Assembly: GCF_000373245.1 (NCBI RefSeq)
Contig: NZ_KB890738.1
Location: forward strand, 372,073-436,072
Direction of reading: 5' to 3'
From: Echinicola pacifica DSM 19836
GTDB lineage: Bacteria; Bacteroidota; Bacteroidia; Cytophagales; Cyclobacteriaceae
DNA length: 64,000 nt
Shown: positions 18,243 to 27,208 of the stretch, piece by piece
Layout: each line of letters starts with the position of its first letter
Position numbering within the stretch: the stretch's first letter is position 1
Translations under genes and position numbers: made by a program
Notes under the pieces: generated by a model
The model's database searches: none
What the model saw: only the letters and a program-made list of their open reading frames with translations
What the model was told of the DNA's origin: nothing

Positions 18243-19133
18243 ATGAGGTTATTTTTATTCCTGATTATTCTCTGTTTGTTTACAATTCCAGTTTTTTCGC
18301 AAGACTTGCTGCTGACTGATAATAAGTTTTTGGCCAAAACCATGTCGCAGCGATGGGAGCTTGATGAGCCGGATAAATTGGGGACTTTCCGATTGACTTC
18401 GTATAACCCCTTTTATATTACCGCCGGCCGGCGGACAAATAGTCCGAATACCCTTCCCCAAAGCGAAAACCCATTGTACTCGGCCTCGGAGTCTAAGCCT
18501 TATAATAACTATGAGGCGCGGTTTCAGTTGAGTTTTAAGACTAAGGTACTGCAATCTTTCTTATTTGGTCATGGAGATTTGTGGTTGGGATATACGCAGG
18601 TGGCTCACTGGCAGATCTATAATACGGATCTCTCGCGGGCCTTCAGGGAAATGAATTTTGAGCCGGAACTGATTTTAAATTTTCCTATAAACTTTAATTT
18701 TATTGGTTTCAAAGTAAAAATGGCGGGTGTAGGTTTCAATCACCAGTCAAACGGTCGCGATCTGCCCTATTCCAGAAGTTGGAACCGGGTGATGTTTCAT
18801 ATCGGCATGGAAAGAAATAATCTACAGATATTCCTAAAGCCTTGGATACGTCTCGTGGATGAGGAGGATGAAAATCCCCTGATCACTGACTATATCGGTC
18901 GAGCGCAAGCCAATGTGATCTATAAGATTAAGAAGCATAATTTTTATGTGGTGGGGACCAATTCCCTGTCTTTTCCTGACAATCACGGCAGCATCCAGTT
19001 CAATTATATTTACCCAATAAAAGCCCACCTAAGGGCCCAATTGCAGATTTTCAATGGCTATGGTGAGACCTTGATTGATTATAATCACAAACAGACCACT
19101 GTCGGTCTGGGCATATCCTTTGTCGATTGGTAA
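18243..19133 (+). CDS. Outer-membrane phospholipase A (OMPLA-like)
   Basis: A 296-residue outer-membrane protein with a signal peptide (about 1-19, cleaved before QDLL) and a beta-barrel pattern. The catalytic triad of the family is visible: His167 and Ser169 in GFNHQSNGRD and Asn181 in SRSWNR, with the same H-S-N spacing (2 and 14) as Escherichia coli PldA H142/S144/N156. These enzymes hydrolyse acyl esters of mislocalised phospholipids in the outer leaflet. It converges on the ClC channel gene with 75 bases between. The pldA symbol would be reasonable but is withheld because orthology is not tested. Confidence 0.88.
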   Translation: MRLFLFLIILCLFTIPVFSQDLLLTDNKFLAKTMSQRWELDEPDKLGTFRLTSYNPFYITAGRRTNSPNTLPQSENPLYSASESKPYNNYEARFQLSFKTKVLQSFLFGHGDLWLGYTQVAHWQIYNTDLSRAFREMNFEPELILNFPINFNFIGFKVKMAGVGFNHQSNGRDLPYSRSWNRVMFHIGMERNNLQIFLKPWIRLVDEEDENPLITDYIGRAQANVIYKIKKHNFYVVGTNSLSFPDNHGSIQFNYIYPIKAHLRAQLQIFNGYGETLIDYNHKQTTVGLGISFVDW

Positions 19134-19208
19134 TGAGCCCTAACACAAGCCATGCACTCCTAGCGCCTCAAAATGGCACTGCCTGACATTCTCGGACGGG
19201 GAGGACTA

Positions 19209-20486
19209 CTAATGGCTTTCTTCTTTCTGCATTTGGGATTTTATAAAGGGCACTTTAGGTGCCAGAAAGTATCCGGTGAGGCTGGCGAAGAATATGGGGA
19301 TAAAATACTGAAACCCGGTAAGGGTGGCCAGCAGGATCGTGGTGCTCATCGGAGTCCTCGTGACGCAGGCATTTATCGCCGCCATACAGCTGATCATAGC
19401 CAGAGAAAGGCTTACCTCTGGTAAGAAATGGTGGATGATTATCCCCAGGGTTCCTCCCACAAAAAACAATGGAATGATAAATCCACCTCGCCAGCCAGAG
19501 GTCACAGTGATGGAGATGGCGATTAGCTTAAACACAAGTATTGCGATCAGGAAGCCAATGGAAACCTCCATTGACAGGAGCTCATTGAGCTCATGGTGGC
19601 CAAAATACCGGGTCAGGGGAAAGTAAAAAGCGATAATCCCCAGCAGAAGTCCACCAATAAATGTCTTAATATATATAGGGGCGCTCAAGGCTGCAAATAT
19701 CGATTTCCACAGCTTGGTACAATAGATAAAAGACCATCCGATCATCGCTCCCAGTAAACCAAAAATAAGGGCATAGAGGAAGTCAAACTTGTCAGACATC
19801 TCGTAGGTCGGGAAATCCCAGATTGGCCCCAGGCCAAGATGGACGACCAAGGCAAATATGATATAACTAAAACTACTGGCGACGAATGCGGGGATGATGG
19901 CTTTATAATATTCCACGGCATGCTTATAATGCAGAATCTCCAGGGAGAACAAACTCCCTCCCAGCGGAGCGCCAAACAGCGCCGTAAATCCCGAGGCCAT
20001 CCCAGCAATACTCAGCGAACGAAGCGCTTCCCCTTTGAGCCTAAAGAGCTTTCCGAGCAGGGTACCGGTAGATCCCGTAACCTGGACAAGCGGAGCCTCA
20101 GGACCGAGGCTTCCTCCAGAGGCCACACAGAGCAGGGAAGACAGGATCATCGAGGGGTTGTTTTTGGGGTCCAATTTCCCTTTATTAAACCTTATATTAT
20201 TGACGATCAAATGGATCTCTCCGGGATCGCCGATCCAGTGAATGATCAGTCCCGCAGCCAGACCGGCGAAAGCCATAAGCGGTATCACCGTCCATCCTGT
20301 GAAAAATGCCAACCCATGGGTCATCCATTCGAGAACTATCCAGTAGGCCCCAGCGATTAATCCACCCAAAATCCCCAATAAAGCCCATAATAAAAATGAC
20401 CTGCTGAATACAAAAGGATTAAATTCTATGGACTGATCCAATATGCTCCCGTAGGAAATGAGTTTTTTCTTATTTTTCAGTTTCAC
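19209..20486 (-). CDS. ClC family voltage-gated chloride channel or Cl-/H+ antiporter
   Basis: A 425-residue polytopic membrane protein of the ClC family. The gating-glutamate loop reads GGSLGPEAP (residues 124-132, gating Glu130; E. coli has GREGP). The later anion-pathway segment reads GWRGGFIIPLFFVGG. The start is GTG at 20486, chosen because no ATG lies upstream in frame before the intergenic region and the first helix begins about residue 28. Whether it is a channel or a proton-coupled exchanger cannot be decided here. No CBS domain is attached. Confidence 0.87.
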   Translation of the reverse strand: MKLKNKKKLISYGSILDQSIEFNPFVFSRSFLLWALLGILGGLIAGAYWIVLEWMTHGLAFFTGWTVIPLMAFAGLAAGLIIHWIGDPGEIHLIVNNIRFNKGKLDPKNNPSMILSSLLCVASGGSLGPEAPLVQVTGSTGTLLGKLFRLKGEALRSLSIAGMASGFTALFGAPLGGSLFSLEILHYKHAVEYYKAIIPAFVASSFSYIIFALVVHLGLGPIWDFPTYEMSDKFDFLYALIFGLLGAMIGWSFIYCTKLWKSIFAALSAPIYIKTFIGGLLLGIIAFYFPLTRYFGHHELNELLSMEVSIGFLIAILVFKLIAISITVTSGWRGGFIIPLFFVGGTLGIIIHHFLPEVSLSLAMISCMAAINACVTRTPMSTTILLATLTGFQYFIPIFFASLTGYFLAPKVPFIKSQMQKEESH

Positions 20487-21012
20487 TATACTCTCTTTTT
20501 TTACCTAATCATCCGACCTATACCTCCTTGATTTGTACTCTAAAACAAAGGCAGCGATCAACTCATAAGTAATTCAAATGGCCTGAATAATTCTTATACC
20601 CTATCCTTCACCTCAAATACGACGGAAGAGATAAGTAATTTTGACATAATTAACCCTAATTAATAAGAGCAATTTTACAAAAATAAGGTATAAACTACTA
20701 TTAGCCTATCATCTGCATTGAAAATACACACCTTCCCTTAGGCTTCTATTCTTTTTTCGCTGAACATTGAAATAATAATTCACTCTAATACAGCTATTTA
20801 AGTGCAAAATCCAAAAATAAGGGAATGTAATACAATCTCCTATGCACACCGCAATACGCCATGAAAATAGGCTGCAAAATTTATTTACTTTAAATTTTTT
20901 ATTGAGCAAATAAATTTATATTTAATAATTATACTCCATTCAAAACCTTTAATTTTTACTAAAGTAAGGTATTAATTAAAGTTGTTTCTATATCCCATCT
21001 CTACTTATAGCT
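20487..21012. other. AT-rich divergent intergenic region
   Basis: Lies between the divergent ClC gene (-) and beta-barrel gene (+). It is strongly AT-rich from about 20640 to 20990 and presumably holds promoters for both genes. No perfect TAnnTTTG box with good spacing, RNA gene or coding frame could be defended. Confidence 0.4.
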
Positions 21013-22236
21013 ATGAAAAAATGCTTATTCCTCTGCCTATTTCTATTCTGCTCCTCCCTTGCTTTCTGCCAAATAGTTTTTGAAAAGGCCTATTATATCA
21101 ATAACCAAGGCGAAAAAACCGAAGGTTTTATTAAAAATGTGGATTGGAAAAATAATCCCAGCCATTTTGAATTTAAAGCCAGCCTAAATGATGATTCCGA
21201 AACACTAGGGCTCGATCAGGCAAGGGAATTTGGATTTGGCCAGTCGCTAAGATACCAAAGAGCCAAGGTATTAATTGACAAGACTGTCTTTTCTGTGCAA
21301 GAGGAGAGCTCGACAAAGGAGCCTGTTTTAGTGGAAGAAACCTTGTTTTTAAACATTCTAATAGAAGGTCAAGCAAGCTTGGGACTGTATGTAAATGGGA
21401 ATTTACGTAAATACTTTTACAGTCATGACAATGGGGATTTTGAGCAGCTCATCTACAAAAAGTATAAAAATGAGAAGGGTGCTATTGCTACAAATAATAA
21501 ATTCAGAGAACAAATTTGGCTAAACCTAAGGTGTGAAGCCTTAGAAATGGATGAGGTAGATGTTTTGAGCTATACCCACAGGCAATTAATTCATGTATTT
21601 GAAAAGTACAATGAATGCCAGCAAGTCGCTTATACCAAATATACCAATATTCAAAAACGGGAACTCATCCACCTCAGCCTGAGGCCAAGGTTTACTTTCA
21701 ACTCCCTAATCAACGTTGTACAACCCTCGTTTTCTACATCTAATGAATTTGACCCCACTGTTTCCATTGGTCTGGGGATAGAATTCGAATATATATTACC
21801 CTTTAATAATAACAAATGGAGTCTGGTGGTCGAACCCACCTTCCGAAATTACAATCAGTCAATAACTTTTGAGACCTCTCAAGTATCTGGTGGATCGGTT
21901 TCGGGGAGGTTAGCCTATACCTCCATCGAGCTGCCTTTTGCACTGCGGCACTATTTCTTTATTAATCCTGAATCAAAGATTTTTGTGAATGGGGGGCCTG
22001 TATTTGACTTTGGCCTAAACTCATATCTGCAATACCTCCGCCCAGATGGCAGCGAGTACAATTATAACGATCTAATTGGGAATGTGAATTTGGCCATTGG
22101 GTCGGGGTATAAGTACAAAGATAGATACAGCTTAGAACTACGGTATTTCACCAGCCGCATTTTATTAGGTAAGGTGGTCTCTTATGAATCAAAATACCAT
22201 GCATTCTCAGTGATTTTTGGCTATACCCTTTTCTGA
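21013..22236 (+). CDS. Outer-membrane beta-barrel protein of unknown function
   Basis: A 407-residue protein with a signal peptide (about 1-19, ending FCQ). Its N-terminal soluble domain (about 20-200) starts with a beta-rich YYINNQGEKTEGFIKN segment. A C-terminal barrel (about 215-407) shows alternating aromatic strands and a final aromatic residue (GYTLF), as expected for BamA-dependent insertion. Proteins of this two-part design are common in Bacteroidota; no ligand is known. It is a single-gene unit, flanked downstream by a hairpin terminator. Confidence 0.75.
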   Translation: MKKCLFLCLFLFCSSLAFCQIVFEKAYYINNQGEKTEGFIKNVDWKNNPSHFEFKASLNDDSETLGLDQAREFGFGQSLRYQRAKVLIDKTVFSVQEESSTKEPVLVEETLFLNILIEGQASLGLYVNGNLRKYFYSHDNGDFEQLIYKKYKNEKGAIATNNKFREQIWLNLRCEALEMDEVDVLSYTHRQLIHVFEKYNECQQVAYTKYTNIQKRELIHLSLRPRFTFNSLINVVQPSFSTSNEFDPTVSIGLGIEFEYILPFNNNKWSLVVEPTFRNYNQSITFETSQVSGGSVSGRLAYTSIELPFALRHYFFINPESKIFVNGGPVFDFGLNSYLQYLRPDGSEYNYNDLIGNVNLAIGSGYKYKDRYSLELRYFTSRILLGKVVSYESKYHAFSVIFGYTLF

Positions 22237-22279
22237 TAGGGGCCGGTCACAAACAAATTGTCACGCACCAAAATCAAGA

Positions 22280-22331
22280 AAAATCACCCCGATTCCAGCA
22301 TCCGAAAGGAGCCTGAAGTCAGGGTGATTTT
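22280..22331 (+). terminator. Hairpin terminator after the beta-barrel gene
   Basis: AAAATCACCC (22280-22289) pairs with GGGTGATTTT (22322-22331). The 32-base interior contains a further imperfect pairing of GATTCCAG with CTGAAGTC. The T-rich end of the right arm and the position 43 bases after the stop support a terminator. Confidence 0.6.
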
Positions 22332-22538
22332 GGGGTAATAGGCCAGCAAATATGCCTGATTAATACTACCAGTGATTAAAGGTTCGATGGAGAAGAATTA
22401 TTATTGAATTGCTATACCAACCGAATCCATACACCGCTGCTATCTGATAAATTGTAGCCGCTTCCGCTAATATTAATCACTTCCCCTCCGGCATTTCTAG
22501 GGTCAGAAGACTTAAGATTTACTAGCTGCAATCACTTA

Positions 22539-23696
22539 TTAATTGCCTGTGACAGCATAAAGAGTAGCCCCGCTGGGCGCTCCACCACTGTAAGGAGTGA
22601 AGTTATCGAGAATTGCGGTATGACCGATGGGCTTCACCATATGAGGACCATAGTAAACGGTGGCTGCATCGCTCCAGGGAGACAGTGGCGCCTCCTCCAT
22701 ATTATGATGATAGCATTGATTGCCATATACATAATTAGGTTTCTCAGAAAGGGTATGCTGGCTGGACCAAGGACCCATGATCGCATAGTAGTTTTCCCAC
22801 ATATCAGCAGGCAGCGCAATGAGGTTTTTTTCCACCAAATTATCCCCACCATCACCAGTATGGAAGCTTAATTCCTGCTCAAATTCATTATCATATACTA
22901 CATTAAATTTGGCATTGGCTCCTTGGATAGAAAAATGGCGTAAATGCGTAAAATAACAGCCTGTGATGAGGTTATCGGCATTTAGGATCATAAGGTAACC
23001 TTGGGCACCTCCACCTTTATTATGTACACCATCCACGTGGAGATCCCTTAGGGTGGTATGCGTGGCATTTACCCAAACGGGATGCATCGCACTATTCAAG
23101 ATTGTAACATTATCGAGAAAGCAGTCAATGGAATTTTTAAACTTGACGGACACATTGCTATTATTTGGGAGCTCGCTATTGGCACTTCCCAGCCCAAAAT
23201 TCCAGGCGTACTGTGGGGTACCCCAACCACCCTGGATGGTGATATCATAAATACCGGATTGACTTATGCCAGTATTAAAGAAAAAGGCATTGCCGCCGGT
23301 CATCGTGATGGTGCATACCACTCCGCTGAGGCTCTCACCCACCAGGAAAACGTCACTTTTCATATTGATAGAGCTGTCAATGGTATAATTACCATTTGGC
23401 AAATAAACATACTGGCCAGAAGGGCAGTTATTGATGGCCTGGTTGATGGCTGCGCTGTTCATTCCCGTCACGGTTGCTCCTAGCTGCAGGCTATCCTTGA
23501 TAGGGATTCCACCTCGGACACCCGCATTTGCCCAGCGCTCCATCTGGGGATAGTCCGCATCGAATTTTCCTGGATCGACGCTCGCTCCGGCACCTCCAAT
23601 GCGAGGTAGAGAACTCATGGTGACATGGTGGTTTTGCATATCCAGGGTGCACGCACCCAATAGCAATAAGAATACGAATAAATAGTTTGTGGTCAT
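22539..23696 (-). CDS. Right-handed beta-helix lipoprotein, candidate polysaccharide lyase or hydrolase
   Basis: A 385-residue exported protein whose signal sequence ends in a lipobox (LLLLGAC, Cys16). Residues about 70-340 show the pectate-lyase-superfamily pattern: a start resembling Pectate_lyase_3 (INQAINNCPSGQYVYLPNGNYTI) followed by repeated short strands with Asn and aliphatic ladders. A His/Trp-rich C-terminal stretch (HHNMEEAPLSPWSD) could be part of an active site. No known PL or GH family could be assigned. It is the most downstream gene of the PUL on this strand, after a 276-base gap. Nothing else was recognised in 22332-22538. Confidence 0.7.
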   Translation of the reverse strand: MTTNYLFVFLLLLGACTLDMQNHHVTMSSLPRIGGAGASVDPGKFDADYPQMERWANAGVRGGIPIKDSLQLGATVTGMNSAAINQAINNCPSGQYVYLPNGNYTIDSSINMKSDVFLVGESLSGVVCTITMTGGNAFFFNTGISQSGIYDITIQGGWGTPQYAWNFGLGSANSELPNNSNVSVKFKNSIDCFLDNVTILNSAMHPVWVNATHTTLRDLHVDGVHNKGGGAQGYLMILNADNLITGCYFTHLRHFSIQGANAKFNVVYDNEFEQELSFHTGDGGDNLVEKNLIALPADMWENYYAIMGPWSSQHTLSEKPNYVYGNQCYHHNMEEAPLSPWSDAATVYYGPHMVKPIGHTAILDNFTPYSGGAPSGATLYAVTGN

Positions 23697-23972
23697 TTGG
23701 GTATTGGTTAGAATGAATAATAATTAAAATCAAGAATGGACGAGTAGAGGAGTCCACTTCAATAGCGAGACGCTATTTTCTAATCAACAATTGATGCGAT
23801 TGCTGAAGCAATATCCTGCTGATAGTTGCAGGCAAGACACACCAAAGCCATTATAAAGCTGGAAAGGCCTTATTAGCAGGAAGAAGGCTTTGGCCTATTT
23901 TCCGCAGAATGACATGCGTAAAATCTTTTTTATCTTAAAGTCTCCGAAAGAAACTTGTGGATCCTTATAGGT

Positions 23973-25523
23973 TTATTGACTTAGGTAAGCGGGAATCTTT
24001 TTGCCACGCTGTGTTTTCTGGAAGATAAAAAGAGATGCTGGCTGCACGGGAATACCCCAGGAGTGCATTTCCCCGACGCTTTCCTGCACAAAACTGGTTC
24101 CTTCTCCTCTGTATCCCACGATTACGGGGTTTATGGCTGTAAGTGGCCCATAGAGTTTCTCGGGATGACCTTCATATAATTCCCAGAAGTCAAAGTCAGG
24201 CCTTGGCCTTGCAGTCTGGGTGAAGTTCCAAAACACCAATCCTCCCATATGGTTGGGAAGATTTTTATAGTTGGCTCCATGGCTGGCCCTTCCGACCGAA
24301 TCCCCATCAAATCCCGCCATGACACACTGGTCAAACAGGGTATTTCTAGGGAAATCACCGTGGAGATCGATGCCGCGATTGATTCCTTCAAATCTAAAGA
24401 TCACACTTCCCACGGATCTGTGGGAGGCATTTGGACCGTGCCAGGCATTTGCCTGATCCTCACAATAAGCCATCAACGATCGGGTGCTGGTATGAAAGCC
24501 AAAGCTGGAATGTCCGCCATTTCCTTTCACGGCGCAGCGCACTATCGTGCCGCAGAGAGAGCCACTAAAATTAGCGGCAGCGCTCACATCGCTGAAGCTT
24601 ACTTCCTTGACCCAGGAGTTGAAAGTCCGCGACATGCTAATGCCCGAAAAGCCAGAATCATGGATGGCATCCAGGTGATGCACAAAGTCCTCCTGAAAAT
24701 TGCCTCTAAAGTGTATCTTTTCGAAGCCACAGTTTTGCAATAAGCTCAGCTTACTTATCTCCCAGGGATCGTCTGCCGACAGGTCCATAGTAATAGGCGC
24801 TATGAGCGTCAGAGTATGGCCATCGGCGGACTTTACCTGATGAAGCTCTTCTGCGGCGGCTCCTCTTTCATTGATCCGGCTCCATATTTCTCTGGTTTTT
24901 TTGCCTTCGAGCAAGGGCTCATTTAAGAAAGTACCCACGGCAGCAATCCTGATAAAATCTCCAGGCCGAAGATTTACCGGGGCAGAAAAGGTAAGCACCT
25001 CAGTGCCTTCTTTTGCATCTTTGGCTAAGCGGGGAAGGGGCTCTGAATCATGGGGAGCCCTAAACTGAATCATGGCAGGAGTGCTATAAATTTTGGCTGG
25101 ATCGGCGGGCTCCAGGTGCCATTTCATGAAAAGCTCTGTGCCTCCAGGACCATCTCCTGTCCCTCTCAGCACCACATTATCCGCCTCCACCATTAAGCCT
25201 GTGGCATTGCCCGCTTCTTCATTCAACAAATAACGTCCCGAGCCAAATAATACAATCCCTCCTTTGACCGAGGCCGCATTTATTGCCGCTTGGATCGCCT
25301 CGGTATCGGAAAGATTGTCATTGGCAACAGCGCCATAATCCTCCACTTTAAAAACGGGAAACGCCTCCATGGAGGGCAGATCACCCTCGCCAAAGTTATA
25401 TCCCGCATAGGAAAAATCAGGCAAGTTCATCTCAAGCACCTCCACAGTCGCTTGCTGTGCCGCCAACTTCTGGATGGGGTTCGATAATAGAACCATTAGG
25501 GTTAGGTATTTTATATAGCTCAT
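23973..25523 (-). CDS. Pectate-lyase-superfamily beta-helix protein (DUF4955-like)
   Basis: A 516-residue secreted protein with signal peptide (about 1-22, ending LAAQ). After FSYAGYNFGEGDLP comes the Pectate_lyase_3-type opening (VEDYGAVANDNLSDTEAIQAAINAA) and a right-handed beta-helix to about residue 440. The remaining C-terminal part resembles DUF4955-containing proteins found in Bacteroidota PULs. A depolymerising role on the PUL substrate is inferred from context. It follows the sulfatase gene with 32 bases between, so it is in the same operon. A 7-bp hairpin (AATAGCG-aga-CGCTATT, 23761-23777) lies in the gap to the next gene. Confidence 0.75.
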   Translation of the reverse strand: MSYIKYLTLMVLLSNPIQKLAAQQATVEVLEMNLPDFSYAGYNFGEGDLPSMEAFPVFKVEDYGAVANDNLSDTEAIQAAINAASVKGGIVLFGSGRYLLNEEAGNATGLMVEADNVVLRGTGDGPGGTELFMKWHLEPADPAKIYSTPAMIQFRAPHDSEPLPRLAKDAKEGTEVLTFSAPVNLRPGDFIRIAAVGTFLNEPLLEGKKTREIWSRINERGAAAEELHQVKSADGHTLTLIAPITMDLSADDPWEISKLSLLQNCGFEKIHFRGNFQEDFVHHLDAIHDSGFSGISMSRTFNSWVKEVSFSDVSAAANFSGSLCGTIVRCAVKGNGGHSSFGFHTSTRSLMAYCEDQANAWHGPNASHRSVGSVIFRFEGINRGIDLHGDFPRNTLFDQCVMAGFDGDSVGRASHGANYKNLPNHMGGLVFWNFTQTARPRPDFDFWELYEGHPEKLYGPLTAINPVIVGYRGEGTSFVQESVGEMHSWGIPVQPASLFIFQKTQRGKKIPAYLSQ

Positions 25524-25555
25524 TATTTTGGGTAGTGTTTATAGGTGGTAATCAA

Positions 25556-27121
25556 TCAATTATAAGTCAGGAAATCAGAGCAAACCCCTTCTTGGTACCA
25601 TCTATCATCGGTCTTAATAAGGAGTTGTGTCAATTGACTTTTAAGGTCCTCCCTTAAGGAATTATCCATATCCTTTAGGGCAATTCTATTCAGCTGATAG
25701 GGATCTTTGATATTATCATAGCAATAGACCTCATTCACATACCCTTTCTTTTCACTGACCACAAAGGTGTGCTTCTTGGTATATAATCCCCTAGAATCAT
25801 AATTCATTATCAAGGCCGAAGAGGGCTTAGCCAGGGGGCTATTTTCTTTGCCTCTAATGAGCTCAGCATGACTCGCCCCTTGGACGCCAGAGGGAATTTC
25901 CCCTTCAAAGCCTGCAAGGCTCACCAGCGTGGGGAGCACATCTGGTACGCTGACGATATAATCTTCCACCTTATGCTTGAGTTTTTTACCCCACTTGACC
26001 ATAAAGGGTATGTTTAATGATTCTGATTCCAGGACCAGTTTCCCTTGCTTTCCATGGCTACCGAGCATCTCCCCGTGATCCGAAGAAAACACGATTATGG
26101 TATTATCAGACAGCTCCAGTTCTTCCAGCTTATCCAATACCAGACCGATATAATGGTCCACAGCACTGACATTGGCGAAGTAATAAGGGGCATAATTCCC
26201 CACGGAATCATCGCTATTCCCTCGAGCCAGCAGATGATCCAAGTTGACGGATCCCTCTTCTGTGTACTGGTCATAATACTCCATTTTGGTGGATTCGGGT
26301 GTCCACGGGTTATGTGGCGGATTTAAGGACCAAATCATAAAAAATGGCTTTTCCGTATCCCTTTGTTGGTGGGTATTTTCGAGATAGTCTATGATTTTTT
26401 CGGCTTCAAATTCGGCAGAAAACCGCTTTGGCATATAGAGTTCACCATCTTCTTTTCCTTCCACCACCTTAGGGTCACTGGAGTAAACCATCGGATTAAA
26501 GTGGTCATCCTTGATCATCTGCACAAAATAGTCTATGCCATGGCGGTCAGGCCCTGCGGGAATATAAGTATCATAACTATTGATATAATGCCCTCCCGGG
26601 GCTTCTGTCGATCCTGTATAAGTACCCTCCTGGGTAAATAGCGGGTCATTTCTTAACCAATGGACTTTACCAAAATAAGACACATCGTAGCCAACCTCTG
26701 CGAATACATCGGTCATACAGACCATATCGGTTTTTAAGGAAACTTCCCGGTCTTTATGGCAGTTTGCGGTGACCCCATTATGATCAGGATACCTTCCGGA
26801 CATCATCATTGCCCGATAAGGGCTGCATAATGGAAAATTGCTGACGGCATTGCTAAATACCACCGATTCGGAAGCCAGGCGATCCAAGGCTGGGGTGACC
26901 ACTGGATCTGGCTTTCCCTGAATGTATTCGTCGTAGCCTGGCGCGGACCAGATCCCAAGGCTAAAATTCCTAAATTGGTCAGGGAAAATAAATATAATAT
27001 TGGGCGCTTCTTCTTTCTGATCTGCCTGGCTGCTGCAGCCTGAAAGCTGGCAGGCCATGAGCACAAGCAGGAATATGAAAGGCCATCTGTTTTTTGATCG
27101 AGTCAATTTTATAAATTCCAT
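25556..27121 (-). CDS. Sulfatase (Cys-type, S1 family), lipoprotein
   Basis: A 521-residue arylsulfatase-family enzyme. The lipobox Cys is at about residue 29 (QLSGC). The formylglycine signature C-x-P-x-R is seen as C99-S-P-Y-R followed by AMMMSGRYP, so Cys99 must be oxidised to formylglycine for activity. Metal-site motifs (IIFIFPDQ near 42, SSDHGEMLGSHG in the middle) are present. It removes sulfate esters from the PUL glycan, probably in the periplasm or at the cell surface. It lies 87 bases after the SusD gene and 32 bases before the beta-helix gene. No maturase is encoded in the window. Confidence 0.92.
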   Translation of the reverse strand: MEFIKLTRSKNRWPFIFLLVLMACQLSGCSSQADQKEEAPNIIFIFPDQFRNFSLGIWSAPGYDEYIQGKPDPVVTPALDRLASESVVFSNAVSNFPLCSPYRAMMMSGRYPDHNGVTANCHKDREVSLKTDMVCMTDVFAEVGYDVSYFGKVHWLRNDPLFTQEGTYTGSTEAPGGHYINSYDTYIPAGPDRHGIDYFVQMIKDDHFNPMVYSSDPKVVEGKEDGELYMPKRFSAEFEAEKIIDYLENTHQQRDTEKPFFMIWSLNPPHNPWTPESTKMEYYDQYTEEGSVNLDHLLARGNSDDSVGNYAPYYFANVSAVDHYIGLVLDKLEELELSDNTIIVFSSDHGEMLGSHGKQGKLVLESESLNIPFMVKWGKKLKHKVEDYIVSVPDVLPTLVSLAGFEGEIPSGVQGASHAELIRGKENSPLAKPSSALIMNYDSRGLYTKKHTFVVSEKKGYVNEVYCYDNIKDPYQLNRIALKDMDNSLREDLKSQLTQLLIKTDDRWYQEGVCSDFLTYN

Positions 27122-27208
27122 ATTTTACTTTTCCGTTATTCAACTAAGTGGCAAATAAAGTAATCCTCCTCTGATTACCAGAGGAGGTGATCACAATAAT
27201 CCCAATAA

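Noticed and set aside
20709..20909. 66-codon minus-strand frame in the AT-rich spacer
   Set aside because: No ribosome binding signal, domain or conserved pattern; more likely chance.
23761..23777. Terminator between the two beta-helix genes
   Set aside because: The hairpin has only 7 bp and its T tract faces the opposite strand to the genes, so it is mentioned only within the gene entry.
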